DNA from: an uncultured Collinsella sp.
Lineage (GTDB): Bacteria > Actinomycetota > Coriobacteriia > Coriobacteriales > Coriobacteriaceae
Assembly (NCBI GenBank): GCA_900546455.1
Contig: URCS01000032.1
Location: forward strand, 1 to 24,074
Length of the DNA: 24,074 nucleotides
Reading direction: 5' to 3'
Shown: piece after piece, positions 14,332 to 22,411 of the stretch
How positions within the stretch are numbered: the stretch's first letter is position 1
Layout of the letters: each line of letters opens with the position of its first letter
Position numbers and translations under genes: made by a program
Notes under the pieces: model-generated
What the model saw: only the letters and a program-made list of their open reading frames with translations
Databases searched by the model: none
What the model was told of the DNA's origin: nothing

Positions 14332-15102
14332 CTACGCTGCAGGGCAGACCGCAAAGACGCGCGCGGGATATCCAACGCCATCGCGCACCTTGGGGAAGGT
14401 GCAGAAGATGACGGCGCCCGTGGCGGGAAGCTCGTCTAGATGGTCCATGACCTCGATCTGATAGCGGTCGACCGAGAGGATGTACTGTTCGCCGGGGTAG
14501 GGGTAGGCGTCCTCACGCGTGGTCACGCTCGCCGGATCGGTGTCAGCCGGTTCGTGGCCGATGGCGCCGATGTTGCGCTCTTCAACGAGCCACTTGATGG
14601 CGTCGAGGTCCCAGCCGGGGTAGTGGGGCTGGCCGTCCTCGTCCTTGTTTTCGAGGTCGGCGAGCTTGGACCAGTCGGAGCGGAAGGCGACGAAAGCGTC
14701 CTCGGGAATGCGACCGTGCTCATCCTCCCAGGCTTTGAGGTCCTCGACGGTCAGGACGTAGTCGGGATTCGCGGCGCACTCCTCGTGCTTGTCGATCACG
14801 CAGAGCGGATGCATAAATTCGATGGGTTCAATCTCTCCAAGGGAACGACCCTCGACATGGAAGTGGCGCGGCGCGTCGACGTGGGTGCCGTACTGCGAGG
14901 CGACCGAATACTGGAAGCAACGCATGGGCGCGAGCATGTCCTTGGGCGTGCCGGGCAGGTAGTCGAAGAGCTTGGTGGACTCAAATGGCTTAAAGCCAAA
15001 CCAGTGCGGGGTGTCGCACGAGAGCGTGTGGGTGAGGTCGACCCAGCGATAATCGGTGCTTTTGAGCTGGGATGCGAGATTCCAAAGGTCGAGCGCGGGC
15101 AT
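14332..15102 (-). CDS. Cyclase / kynurenine-formamidase-like metal-dependent hydrolase
   Basis: A 256-residue member of the cyclase family that includes bacterial kynurenine formamidase (KynB) and polyketide cyclases. The signature QYGTHVDAPRHF carries the metal ligands H74, D76 and H80. VDLTHTLSCDTP at 21-32 is the usual family N-terminus, and LSVDRYQIEVMDHL (about 203-216) is a conserved late segment. No tryptophan-degradation genes are nearby, so the substrate is unknown; amide or lactone hydrolysis is the safest statement. AAAGGAG precedes the ATG. It is divergent from the aldo/keto reductase gene and is followed by its own terminator. Confidence 0.88.
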   Translation of the reverse strand: MPALDLWNLASQLKSTDYRWVDLTHTLSCDTPHWFGFKPFESTKLFDYLPGTPKDMLAPMRCFQYSVASQYGTHVDAPRHFHVEGRSLGEIEPIEFMHPLCVIDKHEECAANPDYVLTVEDLKAWEDEHGRIPEDAFVAFRSDWSKLADLENKDEDGQPHYPGWDLDAIKWLVEERNIGAIGHEPADTDPASVTTREDAYPYPGEQYILSVDRYQIEVMDHLDELPATGAVIFCTFPKVRDGVGYPARVFAVCPAA

Positions 15103-15148
15103 GGGTGACTCCTTTCATCGGGCTTTTTGCTGATGTTAAAGCGGTGCC

Positions 15149-15178
15149 GTGACAGCTCGATTTCTGCTGCGTTACGAT
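15149..15178 (+). promoter_or_regulatory. Likely promoter of the aldo/keto reductase gene
   Basis: GTGACA (15149-15154) and TACGAT (15173-15178) are 18 bp apart. The -35 matches consensus at five of six positions and the -10 at four of six. The predicted leader is about 80 nt. Confidence 0.45.
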
Positions 15179-15265
15179 ACGTTCTCGATTGCGATTCCAA
15201 GTTGTTTCGGCGGCGTGACCGTTGTGTTTCGCGTGACCGGGGCACCGATGGCGAAGGGAGGGGCC

Positions 15266-16453
15266 GTGCAATACCGCGTTGACCCCAAAAGCGGCAACCG
15301 TATCTCGGCGTTGGGGCTGGGCTGCATGAGGTTTCCCGGCGCGCCGGGACGCCCGGATGCGAAGACAGCCGACGCCATCGTCTCCCGTGCGGTGGAGCAG
15401 GGGATTAACTACCTGGACACGGCCTATCTCTATCCCGGCAACGAGGCTTGCGTGGGCGCTTCGCTTGAGCGCCTGGGCTTGCGCGACCAGGTTTTGCTCG
15501 CGACCAAGCTGCCGCATGCTTCATGCAAAAGCGCGGAGGATTTCGATCGGTTTTTCGACGAGCAGCTGCGCCGCCTGCAGACCGACCATATCGACTACTA
15601 CCTCATGCACAACATTACCTCGCCCACCCAGTGGGAGCGCGTGGTGGCGTTGGGTATCGAGGACTGGATTGCGCACCAAAGGGCTGCGGGGCGTATTCGC
15701 CAGATAGGTTTTTCGTACCACGGCAGTGCGGCGGACTTCCTCACGATGCTCGACGCGTATGACTGGGATTTTTGCCAGATCCAGTACAACTACGCTGGAG
15801 AGCGTTACCAAGCGGGAACGGCGGGACTCATGGCAGCCGCCGAGCGCGGGCTCGCGGTGTTTGTGATGGAACCGCTTTTGGGTGGACGCCTGGCGGGCAA
15901 GCTGCCTCCGCGGGCCCGCGCCGTGCTCGATGACGTACTCGATCCATACCTGAAGACGCCGGCTGCTTGGGGACTTTCGTGGGTGTGGAACCATCCTCAG
16001 GTCACGATGCTGCTTTCGGGCATGACCGATACCGCACAGGTGGACGAGAACGCGGCATTGGCGGATCGCGCACTGCCGAATTCGATGACGAGAGAGCAGC
16101 TCGATACCATCGCACGTGTGCTGGGAGAGTTTGAGAAATCGAATCGCGTGCCCTGTACGGGGTGCGGCTACTGCATGCCGTGCCCCAAGGGCATCAATAT
16201 TCCCGGCTGCTTTGGCGCCTACAACGCGAGCTATGCGCATAGTTGGTTTACGGGGCTGTCTCAATACTTTACGGCGAGCGCGGTACGGACGAGTGAGCCC
16301 AAGTTGGTGAGCAATTGCGTCAAATGCGGCAAATGCGCACGTCACTGCCCGCAGCACATCGATATTCCCGAGCGTCTCGACGATGTGCGCCGACGTTTCC
16401 ATCCTGGCCCCGTAACGGCCGCGCTTAAAGCCTTTTGCAAAACGCGTTCCTGA
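15266..16453 (+). CDS. Aldo/keto reductase with C-terminal [4Fe-4S] ferredoxin domain
   Basis: A 395-residue aldo/keto reductase of the type found in anaerobes. The catalytic tetrad is visible as D51 and Y56 (LDTAYLYPGN), K81 (ATKLP) and H115 (YYLMHN). The C-terminal part carries two cysteine clusters: C297, C300, C303 and C306 (CTGCGYCMPCP), and CVKCGKCARHCP from about 351. These suggest one or two [4Fe-4S] clusters and electron transfer to ferredoxin or flavodoxin. I chose GTG 15266 because GGGAGG is 4 nt upstream and the product then begins VQYRVDPKSGNRISALGLGC, the family start. ATG 15248 is an alternative. The stop TGA overlaps the edge of the repeat element at 16456. Confidence 0.92.
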   Translation: MQYRVDPKSGNRISALGLGCMRFPGAPGRPDAKTADAIVSRAVEQGINYLDTAYLYPGNEACVGASLERLGLRDQVLLATKLPHASCKSAEDFDRFFDEQLRRLQTDHIDYYLMHNITSPTQWERVVALGIEDWIAHQRAAGRIRQIGFSYHGSAADFLTMLDAYDWDFCQIQYNYAGERYQAGTAGLMAAAERGLAVFVMEPLLGGRLAGKLPPRARAVLDDVLDPYLKTPAAWGLSWVWNHPQVTMLLSGMTDTAQVDENAALADRALPNSMTREQLDTIARVLGEFEKSNRVPCTGCGYCMPCPKGINIPGCFGAYNASYAHSWFTGLSQYFTASAVRTSEPKLVSNCVKCGKCARHCPQHIDIPERLDDVRRRFHPGPVTAALKAFCKTRS

Positions 16454-16455
16454 TG

Positions 16456-16540
16456 CCCCTTTTATAACTTGCGGTGGAATGGTTCCTATTTGCGGCAGAA
16501 TAGGGGCCAAACAGGAACTATTTCACCGCAACTGAAGGGG
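16456..16540 (+). repeat. Hairpin element copy 1, upstream of an oxidoreductase gene
   Basis: An 85-nt element forms one long stem: CCCCTT (16456-16461) with AAGGGG (16535-16540), then TTGCGGTG (16469-16476) with CACCGCAA (16524-16531), then 16 more near-continuous pairs inward (16477-16492 with 16508-16523), including two G-U wobbles and one A-C mismatch. A 15-nt loop closes it. The final AGGGG(G) is the ribosome binding site of the gene starting at GTG 16547. A second copy is at 17615-17699. Confidence 0.85.
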
Positions 16541-16546
16541 GCTGTC

Positions 16547-17566
16547 GTGGGCCGTCGGGATTCATGCGATGATTTGTGTGAGGTTCGTTGGGGCGTTTTG
16601 GGCGCTGGGCACATTTCGCATCGATTTGCATCGTCGCTCAAGGAGGTGGACGGGGCACGGCTGGTGGCTGCCGCCGGTCGCACCCCTTCGCATGTTGAGG
16701 AGTTTTGCAGGGCGTTTTCGATTGATGCCGCGCACAGTTATGCCACGGCTGACGATAGCGGCGATGCGGCTTATGATGCGCTGATTGCCGATCCCGATGT
16801 CGACGCAATCTACCTGGCTCTTCCACATGGCATGCATGCGCATTGGGTCTGTCGGGCACTGCGCGCGGGAAAGGCCGTGCTGTGCGAAAAGCCGGCCGTT
16901 TTGAATGAAGAAGAGGCCTATGCGATCGCCTCCGTTTCCCGTGAGTGCGGTGTGCCGTTTATGGAGGCGATGAAAAATCGGTTTTGTCCGATACATACTC
17001 GCGTGAAGGGTTTGCTTGCGTCGGGTGAGCTCGGCCGTATCGTCTCGATCGAAAGCGTGCAAAAACTCGATTATGGTGAGTCCCCTTCGAGTTATCTGCT
17101 CGATCCGTTGCAGGGTGGCTGTCTATATGACATGGGCTGTTATGCGGTCGGGTGGTTTGAGGATCTGCTTGCGGGTGCGTGCGATGTTTCGTCTCGTGAA
17201 GTTCGCTGGCGTGACGTATCGGGCGGCCGCGTGGACTGGGCCGATGAGATCTATATGAGTGTCGGCGGTATACCCATTCATATGGTGTGCGACGGCAAAG
17301 CAGCATATGAAAGCCGCTTAACGATTGCCTGCGAGCGGGGCTCGTTGGAAATCGAGCGCCTCCATCGCCCCGAGCTCGCCCATGTGAAGTACTCCGACGG
17401 ACGAATGCTCGAAATAAATGCCCCGTTTGAGGTCGATGATTTCTACGGCGAAATTCAGCATGCGACCCAGCTCGTCCAGACGGGAGAGCTTGAAAGCCCT
17501 GTTATGCCTCTTGCCGCCACACAGCGCTGCGCGCAGATCATCGATGCGATTCGCTTGACGCTCTAG
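16547..17566 (+). CDS. Gfo/Idh/MocA-family oxidoreductase (dihydrodiol dehydrogenase-like)
   Basis: A 339-residue NAD(P)-binding oxidoreductase. The Rossmann glycine motif is WGVLGAGHISHRF (15-27) and the active-site lysine is in CEKP (113-116). The C-terminal beta-sheet domain contains GGCLYDMGCYAVGWF. It most resembles the dimeric dihydrodiol dehydrogenase/sugar dehydrogenase branch; the substrate is unknown. GTG at 16547 follows GAAGGGGG with a 5-nt gap. The frame is open to 16469, but that part lies within the hairpin element and is not coding. Codon use is less biased than in metY or the ABC genes, suggesting lower expression. Hairpin elements flank the gene on both sides. Confidence 0.9.
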   Translation: MGRRDSCDDLCEVRWGVLGAGHISHRFASSLKEVDGARLVAAAGRTPSHVEEFCRAFSIDAAHSYATADDSGDAAYDALIADPDVDAIYLALPHGMHAHWVCRALRAGKAVLCEKPAVLNEEEAYAIASVSRECGVPFMEAMKNRFCPIHTRVKGLLASGELGRIVSIESVQKLDYGESPSSYLLDPLQGGCLYDMGCYAVGWFEDLLAGACDVSSREVRWRDVSGGRVDWADEIYMSVGGIPIHMVCDGKAAYESRLTIACERGSLEIERLHRPELAHVKYSDGRMLEINAPFEVDDFYGEIQHATQLVQTGELESPVMPLAATQRCAQIIDAIRLTL

Positions 17567-17614
17567 GTTGCGGTGCTGGTGCTCAAGAAGGCTCGGCGGA
17601 CCGTGCCCCCGATG

Positions 17615-17699
17615 CCCCTTTTATATCTTGCGGTGGAATACGGTCTGTTTGCGCCAAAATAAGGCACCAATAGACCGTATTTCACCGCAACTGATGAGG
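17615..17699 (+). repeat. Hairpin element copy 2, upstream of endonuclease IV
   Basis: This shares with copy 1 the left end GATGCCCCTTTTATA-CTTGCGGTGGAAT and the right end ATTTCACCGCAACTGA plus a G run. CCCCT pairs with AGGGG (near 17697-17701), TTGCGGTG (17628-17635) pairs with CACCGCAA (17683-17690), and ACGGTCT (17640-17646) pairs with AGACCGT (17672-17678). The middle stem differs from copy 1 but still pairs. GCC/GGC closes an A-rich apical loop. The nfo ribosome binding site GAGGGGGAG overlaps its right end. Confidence 0.85.
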
Positions 17700-17710
17700 G
17701 GGAGTTGGAG

Positions 17711-18577
17711 ATGCTAACGATCGGGTGTCATCTTTCGACGACGAAGGGCTATCGGGCAATGGGGGAGACGGCGTTGTCCATTGGTGCCAATACCTTTGCG
17801 TTCTTTACGCGCAACCCGCGCGGTGGCAAGGCAAAAGACCTTGACATGGATGACGTGGCGGCTCTGCGCGAGCTTATGGCACAAAACGACTTTGGACCGC
17901 TGGTGGCGCATGCCCCGTATACCTATAACCCCTGCTCCGCTAAGGAGCGGGCGCGGGAGTTTGCCTTGGAGGCTATGGCGGAAGATTTGCAGCGTCTGGA
18001 AGCACTGCCCGGCAACTTCTACAACTTCCATCCCGGTGCGCATGTGGGACAGGGGGCAGACGCCGGCATTCAGATGATTGTCGACACACTGTGCCAGGTG
18101 ATGTTTGAGGGACAGCAGACGACGGTATTGCTCGAGACCATGGCGGGCAAGGGCACCGAGGTGGGCCGTAGCTTTGAAGAGCTGGCGCGCATTATCGAGG
18201 GCGTTGCCGCCAAGTGCCCAGAGCTGTCCGATAAGCTGGGCGTTTGTTTGGACACCTGCCATGTGAGCGATGCTGGCTACGACATCATCCATGATCTGGA
18301 CGGCGTACTCGACGAGTTCGACCGCGTGGTGGGCATCGATCGCCTGCATGCCGTACACATCAACGATTCGAAGAACCCTTGTGGCGCCCATAAAGATCGT
18401 CACGAGTGCATCGGCAAGGGATACCTTGGCAGCGAGGAATTTGGCGGCGGTATGCAGATTATGCAGAATATTGTATCGAATAGCCGCTTGCGTGCACTTC
18501 CATTTATTTTGGAGACGCCGAACGAACTTGCAGCTTATGCAGCGGAAATTACGCTATTAAGGTCGTTACAGCAGTAA
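17711..18577 (+). CDS. nfo: Endonuclease IV (AP endonuclease)
   Basis: Nfo cleaves DNA 5' to abasic sites in base excision repair, using three zinc ions. Nearly all expected ligands are visible: H67 (AHAPY), H107 (NFHPG), E142 (LLETMAG), D181 and H184 (LDTCHV), H216 (VHINDS), D229 and H231 (KDRHECIG) and E268 (LETP). Length is 288 residues, normal. ATG 17711 follows GAGGGGGAG, which belongs to the right end of hairpin element copy 2. A TTG two codons upstream is an unlikely alternative. No terminator is evident before the transporter promoter downstream. Confidence 0.97.
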   Translation: MLTIGCHLSTTKGYRAMGETALSIGANTFAFFTRNPRGGKAKDLDMDDVAALRELMAQNDFGPLVAHAPYTYNPCSAKERAREFALEAMAEDLQRLEALPGNFYNFHPGAHVGQGADAGIQMIVDTLCQVMFEGQQTTVLLETMAGKGTEVGRSFEELARIIEGVAAKCPELSDKLGVCLDTCHVSDAGYDIIHDLDGVLDEFDRVVGIDRLHAVHINDSKNPCGAHKDRHECIGKGYLGSEEFGGGMQIMQNIVSNSRLRALPFILETPNELAAYAAEITLLRSLQQ

Positions 18578-18638
18578 CAACTGTCACAAAGTGGAGTGTT
18601 CCATTCACGTTATGGGATTGTTTCAATCAGTTTTCTCA

Positions 18639-18667
18639 TTGCAGATTCGTAATTCCGGGTGCATAAT
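18639..18667 (+). promoter_or_regulatory. Promoter of the amino acid ABC transporter
   Basis: -35 TTGCAG (18639-18644) and -10 CATAAT (18662-18667) have a 17-bp spacer. The leader to the ATG is about 50 nt. Confidence 0.75.
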
Positions 18668-18724
18668 AGCCAACAGTTTTTGCAGACCTCTGAATCAAAC
18701 GGGGTCACCGGAAGGAGACTGATT

Positions 18725-19585
18725 ATGAAGCTCAAGAAGCTTGGCGCATTTGCAGCCACGGGCGCCATGGCGCTTGCCCTCGCACTGACGGGCTGCGGCT
18801 CGTCCAACGCCACCTCTGGTTCCGATGCCGGTTCCAGCAGCTCTGATGACGTGAAGGTCGAGAAGGTCGACGGCTCCAAGGAGTATGCACTCGTCAAGGA
18901 CGGTACGCTCACCGTCGGCACCTCTGCCGAGTACGCGCCGTTTGAGTACAAGGATGACAACGGCGATTACCAGGGCTTTGACCTTGAGCTCATCAAGGCT
19001 ATCGGCGATAAGCTGGGCCTGGATGTCGAGTACGTCAACAACGACTTCGACACGCTCGTCCCCGGCGTTGCTTCGGGCGCCAAGTACGACGTCGCCATCG
19101 CGGCTATCACTGACACGCCCGAGCGTGAGAAGGAAGTCGCTTTCTCCGACTCTTACTACATGGACGATCAGGCTATCGTGACCAAGGTCGATAACACCGA
19201 CATCACGGCCGACAACTACAGCGAGAAGCTCAACAACGCCGACGCCACGATCATCGTCCAGTCTGGCTCGACTGCCGAGGCCTTTGCCCAGGAGAACTTC
19301 CCCAAGGCAAAGATCGTCCCCTACAAGGACGCTACCGAGTGCTTCAGCGCCCTGCAGTCCGATAAGGGCGACGCCGTGGTCACCAACCGCTCCGTCGCCA
19401 GCCAGCTGACCGCCGAGCAGTTCAACACCTGCCAGACCATCAAGCAGATCAGCACCGGCGAGGAGTACGCCATCGCCATCAACCAGGGCAACACTAAGCT
19501 CAAGGACGACATCAACCAGGCTATCAAGGACCTGACCGATGACGGTACCGTTGACGCCCTTATGGCTAAGTACAACATCAAGTAA
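18725..19585 (+). CDS. Amino acid ABC transporter, substrate-binding lipoprotein
   Basis: A 286-residue family-3 solute-binding protein for a polar amino acid. The lipoprotein signal is clear: MKLKKLGAFAATGAMALALA then lipobox LTGC with the lipidated C24. A Ser/Asp-rich linker follows, then the binding domain: LTVGTSAEYAPFEYKDDNGD at the start of lobe 1, GFDLELIKAIGDKLGL, DVAIAAITDTPEREKEVAFSDSYY, and a lobe 2 with VQSGSTAEAFAQ. The exact ligand (glutamine, arginine, cystine and so on) cannot be fixed by eye. GGAAGGAG precedes the ATG by about 7 nt. A partial terminator separates it from the permease, allowing excess binding protein. Confidence 0.93.
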   Translation: MKLKKLGAFAATGAMALALALTGCGSSNATSGSDAGSSSSDDVKVEKVDGSKEYALVKDGTLTVGTSAEYAPFEYKDDNGDYQGFDLELIKAIGDKLGLDVEYVNNDFDTLVPGVASGAKYDVAIAAITDTPEREKEVAFSDSYYMDDQAIVTKVDNTDITADNYSEKLNNADATIIVQSGSTAEAFAQENFPKAKIVPYKDATECFSALQSDKGDAVVTNRSVASQLTAEQFNTCQTIKQISTGEEYAIAINQGNTKLKDDINQAIKDLTDDGTVDALMAKYNIK

Positions 19586-19607
19586 AATAGCTACTTGATT
19601 GCACGCG

Positions 19608-19647
19608 GGCCCTTTCCGTTTTGGCGGAGAGGGCCTTTGCGTTTCTT
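19608..19647 (+). terminator. Hairpin between binding-protein and permease genes (attenuating terminator)
   Basis: GGCCCTTTCCG (19608-19618) pairs with CGGAGAGGGCC (19625-19635, one G-U) and is followed by TTTGCGTTTCTT. The interrupted T run suggests partial read-through to the permease. Confidence 0.75.
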
Positions 19648-19701
19648 GAATGGGCGTCATCCCGCCCCGTTATGTCGGCAACTTAAACGTTAGGAGCCAC
19701 C

Positions 19702-21063
19702 TTGTCTCGATTGAACCAAGGAGCCATGGGCAAGAGCCATCCACTGCCCTCGATGCTCCAAAAGCTGGCCTGTGCCCTGGCTGTGGTGCTCGCCCTGGTA
19801 TGCGCGGGGGCCTGCGTGCCCTCGACTGCTCAGGCACTTGAGACCGCAAAGATTACCGCCCGACCCAATACCGGTTCGGGTAGCGACGTGGTCGGTGGCA
19901 CCGAGACTCGTATCACCTGGGAGGTCCAGGCCGATGCCGACGAGGAACTGAGCGGTCTTTCGCTGACGTTTGCCGATGGCACGACCTTTGGTGCGGACGA
20001 CACGCGTCTGACGATGCTCTCGGGCGATGACCTTATGGACCGTACGCCCATGAAGCCTACGTGCAAGGTCGACGGCCAGACGCTCAAGATCGATTTTGGC
20101 GAGACGGCTCCGGCCGGCGGCTATTTCCGCGTCGAGGTCTACGGCGTGACCTTCCCCGTCGAGGGCGGCGACGAGGCCTTTAGCGGCACCTACACTTTGG
20201 CCGATGGTTCGACCAAGAAGATCTCCAAGATTCCGTCGGTGGAGATCAAGGGTGTGACGGCATTCGATAACTTCCTGGCCGACCTTAAGGAGCAGCCGTG
20301 GGTCGAGGCATGGAATTCCAACATGTTCCTGCGCCTGTTCTTAAACCCGGTCATTTTGGTCCAAAGCCTGCCGATCGTCTTTAAGGGCTTCCTCATGTCG
20401 CTCTCGATCGTGCTCGTGGCGTTTCCGCTGGCAATCCCCTTTGGCTTTGCCTTGTCGCTCATGCGCATCTCCAAGTCGCGCATCCTGCGTTGCCTTGCCG
20501 GCATCTATGTGAATATCATTCGCGGTACGCCGGCGTTCCTGCAGATCTATATCGCGTTCTTCGGTCTGCCGTTGGCCGGCGTCAAGGTGGACGACTATGT
20601 CTTGGGCGTCATCGTCATGGCCATGAACTCGTCTGCCTATCTGTGTGAGATCTTCCGTGCCGGTATTCAATCGATCCCCAAGGGCCAAAACGAGGCTGCT
20701 CGCTCTCTGGGCATGAATGCCTTCCAGACGCTGCTCTACGTTATGATTCCGCAGACGTTCCGCAATGTTTTGCCTACGCTGACCAGTGAATTTATCCTGC
20801 TTTACAAGGATACGTCGCTGCTTGCGGCCGTGGGCGTGGTCGAGATTGTCATGAACGCCCGTACCATCGTGGCAACGACGGGCTCCATTACGCCGTACGT
20901 GGTTGCCGCCCTGTTCTATCTGGTCATCACCCTGCCGCTCGCTCGCTTGGTGAGCGGTCTTGAGGCGAGGCTTTTGGGCACGGCCGAGACCAAGAAGAAG
21001 CGTCCCGCCAAGAGCGCCGGACAGGTTGTCGCGACGCCCGCCGATCACATCGCCGGTCTGTAA
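19702..21063 (+). CDS. Amino acid ABC permease with an N-terminal extracytoplasmic domain
   Basis: The C-terminal ~250 residues are a polar-amino-acid permease: several membrane helices from about residue 215 and the EAA-type loop (GQNEAARSLGMNAFQTLLYVMIPQ). Unusually, residues 1-48 look like a signal peptide or first helix (LACALAVVLALVCAGACVPSTAQA). Then comes a ~150-residue beta-rich domain (VVGGTETRITWEVQADADEE..., GGYFRVEVYGVTFP) before the transport helices. Family permeases are usually 220-300 residues; this one has 453. TTG 19702 is preferred because AGGAG is 5 nt upstream. ATG 19726 has AAGGAG only 2 nt away. The ATPase gene follows 12 bp later. Confidence 0.9.
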   Translation: MSRLNQGAMGKSHPLPSMLQKLACALAVVLALVCAGACVPSTAQALETAKITARPNTGSGSDVVGGTETRITWEVQADADEELSGLSLTFADGTTFGADDTRLTMLSGDDLMDRTPMKPTCKVDGQTLKIDFGETAPAGGYFRVEVYGVTFPVEGGDEAFSGTYTLADGSTKKISKIPSVEIKGVTAFDNFLADLKEQPWVEAWNSNMFLRLFLNPVILVQSLPIVFKGFLMSLSIVLVAFPLAIPFGFALSLMRISKSRILRCLAGIYVNIIRGTPAFLQIYIAFFGLPLAGVKVDDYVLGVIVMAMNSSAYLCEIFRAGIQSIPKGQNEAARSLGMNAFQTLLYVMIPQTFRNVLPTLTSEFILLYKDTSLLAAVGVVEIVMNARTIVATTGSITPYVVAALFYLVITLPLARLVSGLEARLLGTAETKKKRPAKSAGQVVATPADHIAGL

Positions 21064-21075
21064 GGAGGTCCTATC

Positions 21076-21828
<753 letters not shown>

Positions 21829-21851
21829 CCGGTTGACAGAACTGTCGTTAT

Positions 21852-21891
21852 AAAGAGCGGGGCTGGACATGAACTCCAGCCCCGCTCTTTT
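21852..21891. terminator. Strong bidirectional terminator
   Basis: The 15-16-bp stem 21852-21867 with 21875-21890 is perfect, with a 7-nt loop, an A run on the left and TTTT on the right. It serves both the ABC operon (plus) and the flavodoxin gene (minus). Confidence 0.95.
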
Positions 21892-21945
21892 GTAGGGATA
21901 GGGATGCGCTTTGATGCGGGCCTTACGTTGGAGGTCCCGGTGCCG

Positions 21946-22365
21946 TTACGCGAGTTCGGCTCCGAGGGCCTTGCAAGCGGTCTCGCTCTCGTCGTCGGGC
22001 GCGTCGTAGCAGATGGTGGAGTCCACGACGTTGACGCCAGCCTCGTCGGCATCGGCCTTCCAGTTGTCCATCCACTCGCCCTCGGCCCACGAGTAGGAGC
22101 CAAAAAGGACGACCTTCTTGTCGCCGAGAGTCTCCTTGACCTCGTCCCACATCGGCTGGAACTCATCGCACTCGAGTTCCTCGGAGCCCATGGCGGGGCA
22201 GCCGAAGGCGAAGGCATCATATTCGGCGGCCTTGTCGGCAGAGAAGTCGGCGCAGGGGATGACCTCGGTCTCGGCACCGGCATCGGTTGCACCTTCGGCA
22301 ACGAAGTTTGCCATGACCTCGGTGTTGCCTGTACCGCTCCAGTAGACGACGGCGATCTTGCTCAT
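21946..22365 (-). CDS. Flavodoxin
   Basis: A 139-residue short-chain flavodoxin carrying low-potential electrons on FMN. The phosphate-binding loop is WSGTGNTEVMA (9-19). The second loop region is FGCPAMGSEELE and the third is FGSYSWAEGEWMDNW. It can replace ferredoxin when iron is short. AAAGGA lies before the ATG. It is downstream of the DUF3793 gene on the same strand with a 46-bp gap, so the two are probably co-transcribed from the promoter at 23155-23182. Confidence 0.95.
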   Translation of the reverse strand: MSKIAVVYWSGTGNTEVMANFVAEGATDAGAETEVIPCADFSADKAAEYDAFAFGCPAMGSEELECDEFQPMWDEVKETLGDKKVVLFGSYSWAEGEWMDNWKADADEAGVNVVDSTICYDAPDDESETACKALGAELA

Positions 22366-22411
22366 GTTGAGTCCTTTCAGTTGTGCGGCAGGTTGCCGCG
22401 GCTTCTATGTT

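Noticed and set aside
16469..16546. Coding start at ATG 16469 for the second Gfo/Idh/MocA gene
   Set aside because: This stretch is the inner part of the hairpin element, and the family similarity begins only after GTG 16547.
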